Positions 46,276-55,831 of a stretch of 64,000 nucleotides of DNA are shown here, piece after piece; the first letter of the stretch is position 1; each line of letters starts with the position of its first letter. This DNA comes from Cordilura impudica (lineage: Eukaryota; Arthropoda; Insecta; Diptera; Scathophagidae). Position numbers and translations under genes: made by a program. Under the pieces are notes generated by a model that saw nothing but the letters and a program-made list of their open reading frames with translations, was not told the DNA's origin and ran no database searches. The stretch spans positions 39,931 through 103,930 of the forward strand of contig CAVMKG010000213.1 in the NCBI GenBank assembly GCA_963682025.1, read 5' to 3'.

Positions 46276-47273
46276 CCACACTAAAATATTATCTGAATCG
46301 TCATCTTTTTGAATTATCTTCAAATTAATTTGTGTGGCTCCTTAACTTTCCTTAAACTTTATTTTCTCATTTTGCTTCTTCTGTCCCACAGTACTTTTCT
46401 CAAATAATTTTTGCATAATTTTTTTTCTTTTGTTTTCAGCATATCGTAGTATGATTTTTTTTATGTTATGGAATCAACGTTCGGACATAATACGCAATGT
46501 TAACCAACATTTAAATTAATCTTACGTCTTCACTATCATTTTTTCCATTCTTTATTGACAATTTTGATTATTACATACCGGAAATGCTTTTGTTTGGAAG
46601 TTTCCTCTAGACTAAGACCGTATGTTTTATCATTATGTTATTAAAGTTCCTTCAATTCTTCGTGTTTAGTTAGGAAATGATTTCTCTTTTAAACTTTTAA
46701 GAAAATTACCAACTAAACATAGCAAATTACTTTCATAAGTAGTTAACTTACTTCTTTATATTTTTTTCCCTTATTTTCTTTTCCTCTTTTCTATATTCAT
46801 TTTTTTTTGGGTCCGGATGTCTAAATTATTTAACTTAAAATTATTTAAAATACCCTATCCGACAGTTACGCCAGGAAATCTGACAGGTTCATAATTCAAG
46901 TTTTTGCAGTTTTGTTTCAATTGGAAACTATTTTGTTTTATTCTGAGTGAAATTTTGCTTCTTGATAATTTTATTAATTATGTTTTCGGAACATTAATTT
47001 TTTTATTTTTTGTTTGCGGTTTGTTTCATGGTGAAACGAATTTTTTTTTAGTCTGGGTGAATTTAATATCGCTTTACGATTATATTTTTTATTTTTTTGG
47101 AACTTTGATTTTGAATTTATTTTTGGGATAACCATATTTTGGATTTTGAATAACGGTTATCAAAGTTCTCCTTGTATTATTTGCTGTTTTCGACAATTTA
47201 GATAATAAAGTAATTGGAAAATTGTAGTTTTCGATTTATTTGTCTTTCTTTTTTAAGTTCTTTTTCTTTCAAG
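46276..47273 (+). other. First part of the leader of retrotransposon 2
   Basis: T-rich; no convincing gene. A 75-codon hydrophobic ORF at 46904-47131 is most likely a product of T-rich sequence. Confidence 0.5.
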
Positions 47274-47471
47274 ATGGATGGCCCACATCCGGTCGAAGTA
47301 AATAGACCAGTTTGTGTCATTTGCAATGGTATTATGAATGACGTACAAGAATTACTAAAGATTAGACAATGCAAACATATTTTTCATATGGACTGTATAG
47401 AAGATTATTATCAATTGTGTCGAGAATGTCCCGTATGCAAACTAAAGTTAGTGAAGGAAGGAAAGATATAA
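47274..47471 (+). CDS. Stand-alone RING-H2 finger protein (65 aa) of retrotransposon 2
   Basis: Small intact ORF in the leader, upstream of gag. From ATG at 47274 (context CAAGATGG, good for flies) it encodes 65 residues that are almost all one RING-H2 finger: C14-x2-C17-x15-C33-x-H35-x2-H38-x2-C41-x10-C52-x2-C55. All eight zinc ligands are present. Ile16 lies between the first two cysteines and Pro53 follows the seventh ligand, positions used for E2 contact in known RINGs. A Lys follows the last ligand, the linchpin position. RING-H2 proteins are usually ubiquitin ligases, so a role in ubiquitylating host or particle proteins is plausible but unproven. A longer reading starts at 47214 (TTG, not ATG) and is less likely. 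Not found in retrotransposon 1. Confidence 0.85.
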   Translation: MDGPHPVEVNRPVCVICNGIMNDVQELLKIRQCKHIFHMDCIEDYYQLCRECPVCKLKLVKEGKI

Positions 47472-47867
47472 GAAATAAAATTTTGTTTTTGTTGTTGAAT
47501 TTTTTTTTTATTCAAGTTCTAAAGATAATTCTGCTCATTAGTTTTGGTTTCGAAAATTATTTTTTTTCGCTTTTTATAGATAATATTATATAGAATTTTA
47601 AAAATATTTCAAATTATTTTTTTTATTTTCTTTTTCATAATTAGTTTAGTAGTAGCATTGAATTCTGAATTGGTTACTTTAGATATAATTTTTTTCGTAT
47701 TAGAATATTTTCTTCATTGTTGAATTGCCTATTCAATTTATTAAATTTTTTTTCCTGAATAAAAGGGAAATTTATTATATTAGTTCAAATATTTTTTTTT
47801 TGAGTTTTTTTGTAAGACATAGTTCCTTGGTTTACTTACGTACAAAATATTTCAATTTTATTTCAAA
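47472..47867 (+). other. Leader between RING ORF and gag
   Basis: Very T-rich non-coding stretch of about 400 bases, ending in TTTCAAA just before the gag ATG. A frame at 47369-47593 overlapping the RING ORF is a shadow. Confidence 0.5.
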
Positions 47868-49364
47868 ATGCCTGTAGACGGGTCTGATCCTCCAACTGAT
47901 AGCACTAGTAATGAGACCGAGATTTCACTATCTTGCGGTATATGTGCAACTGCTATTTTAGAGGCTAAATTTCAAGACACCGCACAATGTGGACATAAAT
48001 TTCACAAGTCGTGTTGGGCAAAATACAAAAAGACGAACAAAATGTGCCCTAGTTGTCGTAGTGGTTTCTCGGTAACGCCAACCTCTGTAGTGACTCGTGG
48101 GCAAGTACAACGAGAGCTGATTTATGATGCCAATAGGAATGTAGAAAATTCTTCTTTAACCAACATTGATAATATACCTTCCATTTCTACACAAAATCAA
48201 AATGAACAAATTCGCAATTTAGTAACCGCTGCCGTTAGTGCGCAACAGGAGGAGATGTTTACTAGCCTTAGTCAACAGCTTAGTAAACTGGTTGAGACAA
48301 GTATTGAAGCCAGTTTTCGTAGACATAATACTTCTGTTCCATTTCAATGTCATAATGCTCAAGATGTAGCAGGAACAGTTTCTAACCCCACTTCTAACCA
48401 TTTACCTAGTGTAGAGCGACAAACCATTGATCAGTTGTTAGGTTTACCTACAGCTATGAATAACCAGCAAGGAGTATTCAATCAAAATTGGAATACCTCT
48501 GGTGGTAATATCACTCCAAGATCCAATGATTCGGTTAATTCGGAGAAAATTGGTCATATACTACATAATTGGAGAATTAAATTTACTGGGGATTCTAAAG
48601 CTATGTCGATCGAGAATTTCTTATATAGGGTAGAAGCATTGACTAAGCAAACTCTTAATGGTAATTTTAATCTACTTTGTGACCACATATCTTCGTTGTT
48701 TGATGGGAAGGCAAGTGACTGGTTTTGGCGATACCATCAGTCAGTTAGAGTGATTAGGTGGCCAGAGTTGTGCAAAGCTCTACGCGAGCAATATAAGGAT
48801 TCTCGCACCGATGTAGATTTTAGAGAAATGATCCGAGACAGGAAACAACGACCAAACGAAAATTTCGATAGTTTTTATGAGGCTATAATAAATTTAGCTG
48901 ATAGATTAACGCTGCCATTAGGTGAACAAGTTTTAGTTGAAATATTACGCAGAAATCTTCTCCCAGAAATTCAGCATGAATTATTAAATATAAAAATTAA
49001 TTCAGTCCCGGATTTGCGTGATACATGCCGTAGGCGGGAGTTTTTCATGCAAGACGTTGGCAGAAAACAGCATATTCAGAAGCAATTTTTTTCAAAGAAA
49101 CAAGTAAGTGAGATTATGGAGGACGACGAAATATCTCATGATGAGGAGGAAGTTTTAGCTGTTGCCCTTATATGTTGGAACTGCAACAAAGCAGGCCATC
49201 GGTACCATGATTGTCTAGAGGATAGGCGTGTGTTTTGTTATGGGTGTGGTGCACCAAATGTCTATAAGCCAAAGTGTGCTAAATGCAATTCAAAAAACTC
49301 CGGGTCGAGTGCACCGAAAAGTGCACGCAGACCAATGGATTCGACCTGTGTGAAAATCGATTGA
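47868..49364 (+). CDS. gag: Gag with N-terminal RING-H2 finger
   Basis: Intact 498-residue structural protein. ATG at 47868 in CAAAATG context. Residues 23-63 form a RING-H2 finger: C23-x2-C26-x14-C41-x-H43-x2-H46-x2-C49-x10-C60-x2-C63, with Ile25, Pro61 and an Arg64 linchpin. A Ser/Asn/Gln-rich, partly helical linker follows (66-230). Capsid-like domain is about 234-410 (WRIKFTGDSKAMSIENFLYR, then WPELCKALREQY). Nucleocapsid has CWNCNKAGHRYHDC (C-x2-C-x4-H-x4-C) and a C-x2-C-x8-C-x2-C set. Gag forms the particle and binds the RNA. A RING on Gag suggests that the particle or its partners carry ubiquitin-ligase activity, which is inference. The related gag of retrotransposon 1 has a Thr-rich stretch there instead. 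Ends in TGA inside the pol overlap. Confidence 0.95.
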   Translation: MPVDGSDPPTDSTSNETEISLSCGICATAILEAKFQDTAQCGHKFHKSCWAKYKKTNKMCPSCRSGFSVTPTSVVTRGQVQRELIYDANRNVENSSLTNIDNIPSISTQNQNEQIRNLVTAAVSAQQEEMFTSLSQQLSKLVETSIEASFRRHNTSVPFQCHNAQDVAGTVSNPTSNHLPSVERQTIDQLLGLPTAMNNQQGVFNQNWNTSGGNITPRSNDSVNSEKIGHILHNWRIKFTGDSKAMSIENFLYRVEALTKQTLNGNFNLLCDHISSLFDGKASDWFWRYHQSVRVIRWPELCKALREQYKDSRTDVDFREMIRDRKQRPNENFDSFYEAIINLADRLTLPLGEQVLVEILRRNLLPEIQHELLNIKINSVPDLRDTCRRREFFMQDVGRKQHIQKQFFSKKQVSEIMEDDEISHDEEEVLAVALICWNCNKAGHRYHDCLEDRRVFCYGCGAPNVYKPKCAKCNSKNSGSSAPKSARRPMDSTCVKID

Positions 49365-52300
49365 GCCCAACAAAACATTCTTTTCAAAATATTAATTATA
49401 CGTCACCTATTAAAGATTCAAGCTTACGTGAGAATAAATTTTCAAATTTTTCTGCCACCTCAAAGGATGATTTTAAATATACTGAAGCTGTTAATAATTC
49501 AAAACTAACCGCTACCAAAGATATTTCACCAAATGATCGCTTAGGAATTATACAAAATTCCAAAACTAACAGTGACAATTTTTCCCTTAATATCCCAGAA
49601 TTTTCTTCGAAACTACAGGATTCGTCAAATACAAAGTCAGAGTCCAAAAATAATTATATAAACAATACTGAAATAAACAGTACTCTTTCTTCAAAAATAA
49701 CAAATGCCAATTCAAAAACTCATCCACCCACTTATTTTAAGCCATATCATATACGGTTAGCAGAGTATAATGCTAAAAGAGCTGAGATTTTTGGTGAAAA
49801 ACCAACATCAAGGAAGAAAACGCGTTCGTTGGTGCGTATGAGAAATTATTGGCAAAATATTAGGAATACGCGCAGTAAATTGCTTAGTTCGGTATATGAT
49901 AGGCCTAACGATATAAGACCTTATGCAGATGTGTTGCTTTTTGGTAAACATTTTAGCGGATTATTGGACACAGGGGCATCTGTTAGTTGTTTGGGTTCCG
50001 ATGCTGCAAAAGAGTTTTTAGAATCAAACAGTGACTTTAGGAAAATAAAATCGGTTGTTAAAACTGCAGATGGAAGAAGTCAAGGTGTGTCAGGATGTGT
50101 TAAGACTAACATAATTTTTAGGGATGTTTCAAAACCTATAACTCTTTTCATTGTACCAAATTTGGCACAAAATTTATACCTTGGTATCGATTTTTGGCAA
50201 TCATTTGATCTCTTACCGCCCGGGTTATTAGCCGAACTGAATTTAGATTTATTTTCACCAAATTTATCAGAAATATCTGACCAAAGACCATTAGGTGCTA
50301 TTGAAAAGCAACGATTACAGGTTGTAATAAATTCATTTCCATCATTCAAGAAAGAAGGTCTTGGTCGCACTAAAGTTATTTCGCACGTTATTGATGTTAA
50401 TAACACTGTACCTATTAAACAACGCCATTTTCCAGTGTCGCCAGCGATCGAAAAGTTGATATACACCGAGCTAGATAGGATGTTGGCAATGGATGTTATT
50501 GAGGAATCCGACAGTGCGTGGTCTTCGCCAATAGTCTTGGTACGTAAGCCAGGAAAGGTTAGACTGTGTTTAGATTCGCGGAAGGTAAATTCGGTAACTA
50601 TTAAGGATGCATATCCGCTTCCGAATATTGACGGAATTTTAAGTAGGTTGCCAAAAGCCGAATTCATAACCAGCTTGGATCTTAAAGATGCGTTTTGGCA
50701 AATTCCGCTTGATAAGTTGTCGAGAGATAAAACGGCATTTACTGTTCCCGGCCGCCCTCTGTATCATTTCAAGGTTATGCCTTTTGGGCTATGTAATGCG
50801 CCCCAAACTATGACAAGACTTATGGACAAGGTAGTACCGGCGACATTACGAACAGAAGTGTTCGTTTATCTGGACGACTTGTTAATCGTATCTGATACTT
50901 TTGATAGACATGTAAAAGTTTTACAAGAGCTCTCCCATTGCATTCGTTCCTCAGGACTGACCATCAATGTCGAGAAATCGAAATTTTGCGTACGAGAAGT
51001 CCGTTATCTAGGCCATTTAGTGGGTAAGGGGGTTATTCAGACAGACCCGGATAAAATATCGGCCATTATAGAATTCCCGACTCCGCGGTCTGTTAAACAA
51101 GTCAGACGCTTTTTGGGTATGTGTGGTTGGTATCGAAAGTTCATTAAGAACTATGCTTCCGAAACTGCTCCTTTAACAGATTTGTTAAAGTCACATAGGA
51201 AATTCGTTTGGAGTGATGAAGCTCAAAAAGCGTTTGAAGGTTTAAAATCTATTTTGACAACCGCACCAGTGTTGCACAGCCCTGACTTTTCGCAGCCGTT
51301 TTATATACACTGTGATGCAAGCAATACTGGAATAGGAAGTGTATTGGTCCAAAAATCTGCGGAGGGTGAAGAGTTTCCAATCGCCTTTATGTCGAAAAAA
51401 CTCAACCAAGCCCAACGAAATTATTCAGTGACCGAACAGGAGTGCCTAGCAGCAATGCTAAGCATAAAAAAATTTCGGGCATATGTCGAAGGACATGAGT
51501 TCACCGTGATAACTGATCATGCTTCGTTAAAGTGGCTCATGTCCCAGACGGACTTGAATTCGCGGTTGGCAAGATGGGCGTTAAAGCTTCAAGGGTTTAA
51601 TTTTAAAATAGAGCACAGGAAGGGTAGCCAAAATGTAGTTCCTGATGCGCTTTCGCGTACCAACATCGAAGATTTGTTCGCACTCACTAGTCAAAACCTG
51701 CCCAATTTGGACGAGACTGGGGTTTTTGTAGATTTACAATCAGAAAAATTCAAGAGTACAGAATATAAAGAACTGTTAAATAACGTACAGAAATCAATTG
51801 ACAAAACTCCTGACCTAAAAATTATAGACGGATACTTATACCGACGAACCGAACATTGTACTGGGGAACAAGTGCAAGACGACCTGGCGTGGAAGCTGTG
51901 GATCCCAAGGGATATGGTTCCAGAGGTGCTGCAAAAAGCACATGATAGTCCGTTAAGTGCTCACGGCGGTATAAATAAGACAATTGAGCGTATAAGAAGG
52001 TTTTATTTTTGGCCGAATTTAGTATGTGATGTAAAACAATATATAAATTCATGCGATATATGTAAAGGTACTAAACATCCAAATTTCTTTATGCGACCTC
52101 CAATGGGTAAAACATCTGATACATCAAGATTTTTCCAAAAGCTATACATAGATTTTTTAGGGCCATATCCGCGTTCTAAGTCTGGAAATGTGGGTATTTT
52201 CATTGTACTCGATCATTTCTCTAAATTTTGTTTCCTTAAGCCTGTAAAAAAGTTTACGGCAGACGTAGTTATGAAATATATGGAGCAGGATCTTTTCCAT

Positions 52301-52966
52301 ACTTATGGTACACCTGAAACTGTTGTTTCAGACAATGGTTCTCAGTTTAAATCTAACCAATTTAATAAATTATTACAAAATTACGGGATCAACCACGTTT
52401 ACACTGCAGTCTATTCGCCACAGTCAAATGCATCTGAACGTGTTAATCGTTCAGTTCTTTCGGCCATTCGAGCATATATTAAACACGACCAGCGTAATTG
52501 GGATGAGCACCTCAGCAGCATCAGTTGTTCGTTACGCTCATCTGTGCATGCTTCCATAGGTACGTCACCCTATTATATGGCGTTCGGACAGCATATGGTT
52601 ACTAACGGTAACACTTATGCTTTACTACGGAATTTAGAAATGTTAGACGACAGGACGATCCGTTTTACTAGAGAAGACAGTTTTGATATTATTAGAAATA
52701 GAGCTGCTAAGAACATGGCAAAACAGCAATATCGTAATGAGAAATCGTATAATCTAAGATCACGCGAAACAAGTTTTGAAGTCGGCCAGGAAGTTTTTCG
52801 AAGGAATTTCAGGCAGAGTAATTTAGAAAAAGGATATAATGCTAAATTAGGACATCCTTTTGTAAAAGCCAGGGTACGAAAGAAAACCGGATACTGTTAC
52901 TATGAACTTGAGGACTTAAATGGGCGATCCGTAGGTATTTATCACGCGAAGGATATTCGTCAATAA
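49283..52966 (+). CDS. pol: Pol polyprotein (protease, RT, RNase H, integrase), intact
   Basis: Open frame of 1227 codons in the -1 frame relative to gag. It has no ATG requirement, since translation should enter by frameshift at 49292-49298. Protease DTGASVSCLG near residue 229. Reverse transcriptase palm LDLKDAFWQ near 465 and YLDD near 529. RNase H with HCDAS near 676, TEQECLA and ITDHASLKWL. Integrase zinc finger HDSPLSAHGG ... CDICK around 886-932, then catalytic acids in YIDFLGPYP (about 955), SDNGSQF (about 1016) and SNASERVN (about 1052). The C-terminal domain with EVGQEVFRRNF ends at the stop. No chromodomain and no env follow; the stop is 100 bp before the LTR. All catalytic residues are present, so this copy may be autonomous. 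Confidence 0.96.
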   Translation: MQFKKLRVECTEKCTQTNGFDLCENRLSPTKHSFQNINYTSPIKDSSLRENKFSNFSATSKDDFKYTEAVNNSKLTATKDISPNDRLGIIQNSKTNSDNFSLNIPEFSSKLQDSSNTKSESKNNYINNTEINSTLSSKITNANSKTHPPTYFKPYHIRLAEYNAKRAEIFGEKPTSRKKTRSLVRMRNYWQNIRNTRSKLLSSVYDRPNDIRPYADVLLFGKHFSGLLDTGASVSCLGSDAAKEFLESNSDFRKIKSVVKTADGRSQGVSGCVKTNIIFRDVSKPITLFIVPNLAQNLYLGIDFWQSFDLLPPGLLAELNLDLFSPNLSEISDQRPLGAIEKQRLQVVINSFPSFKKEGLGRTKVISHVIDVNNTVPIKQRHFPVSPAIEKLIYTELDRMLAMDVIEESDSAWSSPIVLVRKPGKVRLCLDSRKVNSVTIKDAYPLPNIDGILSRLPKAEFITSLDLKDAFWQIPLDKLSRDKTAFTVPGRPLYHFKVMPFGLCNAPQTMTRLMDKVVPATLRTEVFVYLDDLLIVSDTFDRHVKVLQELSHCIRSSGLTINVEKSKFCVREVRYLGHLVGKGVIQTDPDKISAIIEFPTPRSVKQVRRFLGMCGWYRKFIKNYASETAPLTDLLKSHRKFVWSDEAQKAFEGLKSILTTAPVLHSPDFSQPFYIHCDASNTGIGSVLVQKSAEGEEFPIAFMSKKLNQAQRNYSVTEQECLAAMLSIKKFRAYVEGHEFTVITDHASLKWLMSQTDLNSRLARWALKLQGFNFKIEHRKGSQNVVPDALSRTNIEDLFALTSQNLPNLDETGVFVDLQSEKFKSTEYKELLNNVQKSIDKTPDLKIIDGYLYRRTEHCTGEQVQDDLAWKLWIPRDMVPEVLQKAHDSPLSAHGGINKTIERIRRFYFWPNLVCDVKQYINSCDICKGTKHPNFFMRPPMGKTSDTSRFFQKLYIDFLGPYPRSKSGNVGIFIVLDHFSKFCFLKPVKKFTADVVMKYMEQDLFHTYGTPETVVSDNGSQFKSNQFNKLLQNYGINHVYTAVYSPQSNASERVNRSVLSAIRAYIKHDQRNWDEHLSSISCSLRSSVHASIGTSPYYMAFGQHMVTNGNTYALLRNLEMLDDRTIRFTREDSFDIIRNRAAKNMAKQQYRNEKSYNLRSRETSFEVGQEVFRRNFRQSNLEKGYNAKLGHPFVKARVRKKTGYCYYELEDLNGRSVGIYHAKDIRQ
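49292..49326 (+). promoter_or_regulatory. -1 ribosomal frameshift signal
   Basis: A AAA AAC at 49292-49298, in register with the gag codons TCA AAA AAC. Ten bases later a hairpin GTGCAC-CGAAAA-GTGCAC (49309-49326). Pol is open in the -1 frame across it. Heptamer, spacing and stem fit the known rules. Confidence 0.85.
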
Positions 52967-53003
52967 TTTAGTTTTTGTTTTTCTATAAATTTTATTGATT
53001 TGG

Positions 53004-53050
53004 CTACAAGCGGTATCAGCTTTGTGCTGCTTGTAGACCCCAAAGCTGAT
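53004..53050 (+). other. Interleaved stems, possible pseudoknot before the polypurine tract
   Basis: CTACAAGC (53004-53011) pairs with GCTTGTAG (53029-53036). ATCAGCTTTG (53015-53024) pairs with CAAAGCTGAT (53041-53050). The stems interleave as in an H-type pseudoknot, with loops of 3, 4 and 4 nt. They may instead be alternative structures, since the last loop is short for an 8-bp stem. Confidence 0.6.
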
Positions 53051-53053
53051 TTT

Positions 53054-53063
53054 GGCAGGGGGG
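53054..53063 (+). other. Polypurine tract
   Basis: GGCAGGGGGG followed by TTT and the 3' LTR start; primes plus-strand DNA synthesis. Retrotransposon 1 lacks such a tract. Confidence 0.75.
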
Positions 53064-53066
53064 TTT

Positions 53067-54811
53067 TGTAGAGGCGCTTGTAGCACTTCTATTTAATTCT
53101 GGAATATATCTTAACAAATATAGGAAATTGGATTTTTAATTTTTTTAAAGTGACTTTACTCTATTGTGAATATCTACAAAATATATTTGCCTAAATTTAA
53201 CTAAAGATGGATAAGGCAGTGCATGTCAAAGTTTGACATTTGTTGGACTAAATAGGTATTGGTTTTTCTATGTGTGTGTGTATAAGTTACCGCTGAATAA
53301 ACGGAATTTTCCAACAGTTTCCAATTTTTTTTTGTATTGTTGAAAAGCTATAAAAGGGCTTTTCAAGATGAAAACCGGCCTCTTTTGCTGTTATTTCATC
53401 AAGTTTTGTTTTAAGGTGTTTGCGACAAAAATTTTTTGCGGAAAACGTAAGTTAACCTCAATAATTTTTTTATAAATTTTTTTATTATTTTATCATAAAT
53501 TTTATTTATGATATTCAAAGAATTAATCCTTTTTATTTTCAAAGGAATTTTGGGTTATTTAGATCTATCCTCCACTACATAATTGAGTGTGGATTAAAAT
53601 AATTTAAATTACCCGAAAAATTAACCAAAAGTGAGTTGAGCTTACGCCTAAAGTATTAACCTCAATGTTTAGTTTTTTTTAAATAATAGAGGAATTCGTA
53701 TTTTCTTTCATTAGAATTATTATCGTTGGCTAGCAGCAAAAGATTTAAATCACACGTACAAGGTTTTTTTTGGCGAAGAAAAAAAAAGGTAACACACACA
53801 TGCACTTGAAAGTTCAAACCAATCCTATAACAATTCTTAAATTTCAGAACCCTAAAGTACAAGAAAAAGATAAAGCCTCTGATTAAGATTTTCCTTGTCA
53901 TCATCGCTTGGTTTTATGAGCGGGAGGGGTCAAGCTCATACAACCCATAATTTTTTTGTGGGAACGGGAAACCCTCAACAGAAACCCGACAGTTCTAAAT
54001 GGCATCCAATAAAATTTGATAATCAATTTTCATTTACGTGATCAACAACATAGTCATCATCAAAATCGACACATTTAGTGAGAAAAAAATGGTATCGGAA
54101 GTGTCTGTTAAATTGTTGGGTGGAAAAGTGTTTTAATGTAAAAATTATTGGCAAAAGTGGCAAGAAAATTAAATTTTAGTCCAAAAACCGAAAATTACAA
54201 AAAAAAAAAAAAGAAATTAAAAAAAAAAAAAAAAAAAAAATAGCTTAAATATTTAAATTGTTTTCCTATGTCAAATATAATAGATTTAAACGCTCGCTTC
54301 ATACTTTTACATTTTAGATTAAGTTGAACTTAGTTATGTAAATATTAAATTAATAATTGATTTAAGTTATAGATCACATTTTTTTCACTTATTAATAAAA
54401 TAATTTGAAGTATGAATCTATAAAAGGTTTTTGTCTTGATTTCCTGTAATCTGTTCGGATAGGGTCATTTTTTTTGGGATCATATATAAATTTATTGGCT
54501 TTCCACTATATGATCATGGTTGGGAGGGGTATAGGGGTTTCACATCAACACACCCTAAGTTAAATATAGGTCATCCGTTTCCGGCTAAATTAAATGTTTT
54601 CTTTCTTTTATTTTCTATCGGTCCCAAGCACGTACAAATAAAATTCTCCAAGTATCACATCTCATCCAGTAACTCTCAAGCGAAAGTAGCAAAGAATCCT
54701 CCCTGTTTGCCGACGAGACAGAGGCCGGAGTTAAGGTGCGTGCTGCTGCTACTATCACTTGAAAAACAAAATTGCTAATTGGTTAGACACTGATTGTGGT
54801 TACATGCTACA
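53067..54811 (+). repeat. 3' LTR of retrotransposon 2
   Basis: 1745 bp, matching 44501-46246 apart from T-run and A-run lengths. Confidence 0.96.
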
Positions 54812-54818
54812 CAAGGGA

Positions 54819-55831
54819 GATGTGTAAACATCTAATAATTAAAGAAAACATCAACATCATATTTTCCAGTGCATAAAAAATAAGTCGATTATGCTGTTTT
54901 CTGAAATTCAATTGATGTTTTCTGAAATGCAATTGATGTTTTCTGAAATTAAATTGATGTTTTCTGAAATACAATTAATGTTTTCAGCAATTCAAATGAT
55001 GCTTTTTGAAATTCTATTGATGTTTTCTGAAATACAATTAATGTTCTCAGCAATTCAAATAATGCTTTTTGAAATTCAATTGATGTTTTCTGAAATTCTA
55101 ATTATGTTTTCTGAAATTCAAATGGTGGTTTCCGAAATACAATTGATGTTTTCTGAAATACAATTGATGTTTTCTGAAATTCTATTGATGTTTTCTGAAA
55201 TTCTAATTATGTTTTCTGAAATTCAAATGGTGGTTTCCGAAATACAATTGATGTTTTCTGAAATACAATTGATGTTTTCTGAAATTCTATTGATGTTTTC
55301 TGAAATTCTATTTATGTTTTCTGAAATTCAAATGATGTTTTCTGAAATTATATTGATGGTTTCTGAAATACAATTGATGTTTTCTGAAATTCTGTTGATG
55401 TTTTCTGAAATTCAATTGATGTTTTCTGAAACTCGAATGATGTTTTCTGAAATTATATTGATGTTTTCTGAAATTCTATTTATGTTTTCTGAAATTCAAG
55501 TGATGTTTTCTGAAATTCTATTGATGTTTTCTGAAATTCAATTGATGTTTTCTGAAACTCGAATGATGTTTTCTGAAATTATATTGATGTTTTCTGAAAT
55601 TCTATTTATGTTTTCTGAAATTCAAATGATGTTTTCTGAAATACAATTGATGTTTTTGAAAGTCAAATGGAAAATGTTTAGAAAAGAACATATCATAATT
55701 TTTTCACCAATACAATCATAAGTCACACAGCGTTATCTGCTTCAGCTCACACCGATATGAGTTACGCTGTTTTTGTGATTGTATTGTGAAATAGAAATTT
55801 ACCCCCCTGCGCGTATAGATGTTTACACATC
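54819..55831. mobile_element. Inverted-repeat-bounded minisatellite element
   Basis: GATGTGTAAACATCTA at 54819-54834 and its exact inverse at 55816-55831 bound the 21-bp array. Just inside the array's left is TTTTCCAGTGCATAA, also found at 21277. Mobility is inferred. Confidence 0.5.
54889..55668 (+). repeat. 21-bp minisatellite array C
   Basis: About 37 units of TTTTCTGAAATTCAATTGAT plus one base, with higher-order repeats of several units (for example 55085-55200 resembling 55190-55310). The 276-codon frame across it, with a seven-residue repeat, is a by-product. Confidence 0.95.

Larger units (their letters stand above)
44501..54811 (+). mobile_element. Ty3-type LTR retrotransposon 2, intact, with RING-H2 fingers
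   Basis: Full structure on the plus strand: 5' LTR, tRNA-Lys primer site, 1.6-kb leader with a RING-H2 ORF, gag (RING + capsid + zinc knuckles), pol by -1 frameshift, polypurine tract, 3' LTR. Target duplication CAAG (44497-44500 and 54812-54815). LTRs are 1746 and 1745 bp and differ, as far as I can see, only in homopolymer lengths, so insertion is very recent and the copy may be active. There is no env. Relative of retrotransposon 1: same primer tRNA, same nucleocapsid pattern, same pol order. Confidence 0.96.

Noticed and set aside
46904..47131. 75-codon hydrophobic ORF in the retrotransposon 2 leader
   Set aside because: T-rich DNA makes Phe/Leu-rich frames; no signal peptide pattern or conserved motif, and no env-like context.
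50080..50667. 195-codon minus ORF inside pol
   Set aside because: Antisense shadow of an intact, motif-complete pol.
54891..55721. 276-codon ORF with seven-residue repeats
   Set aside because: The 21-bp period is a multiple of three, so the array is open by construction; the same unit is open in several frames at 20178-20799 and 21380-21592.
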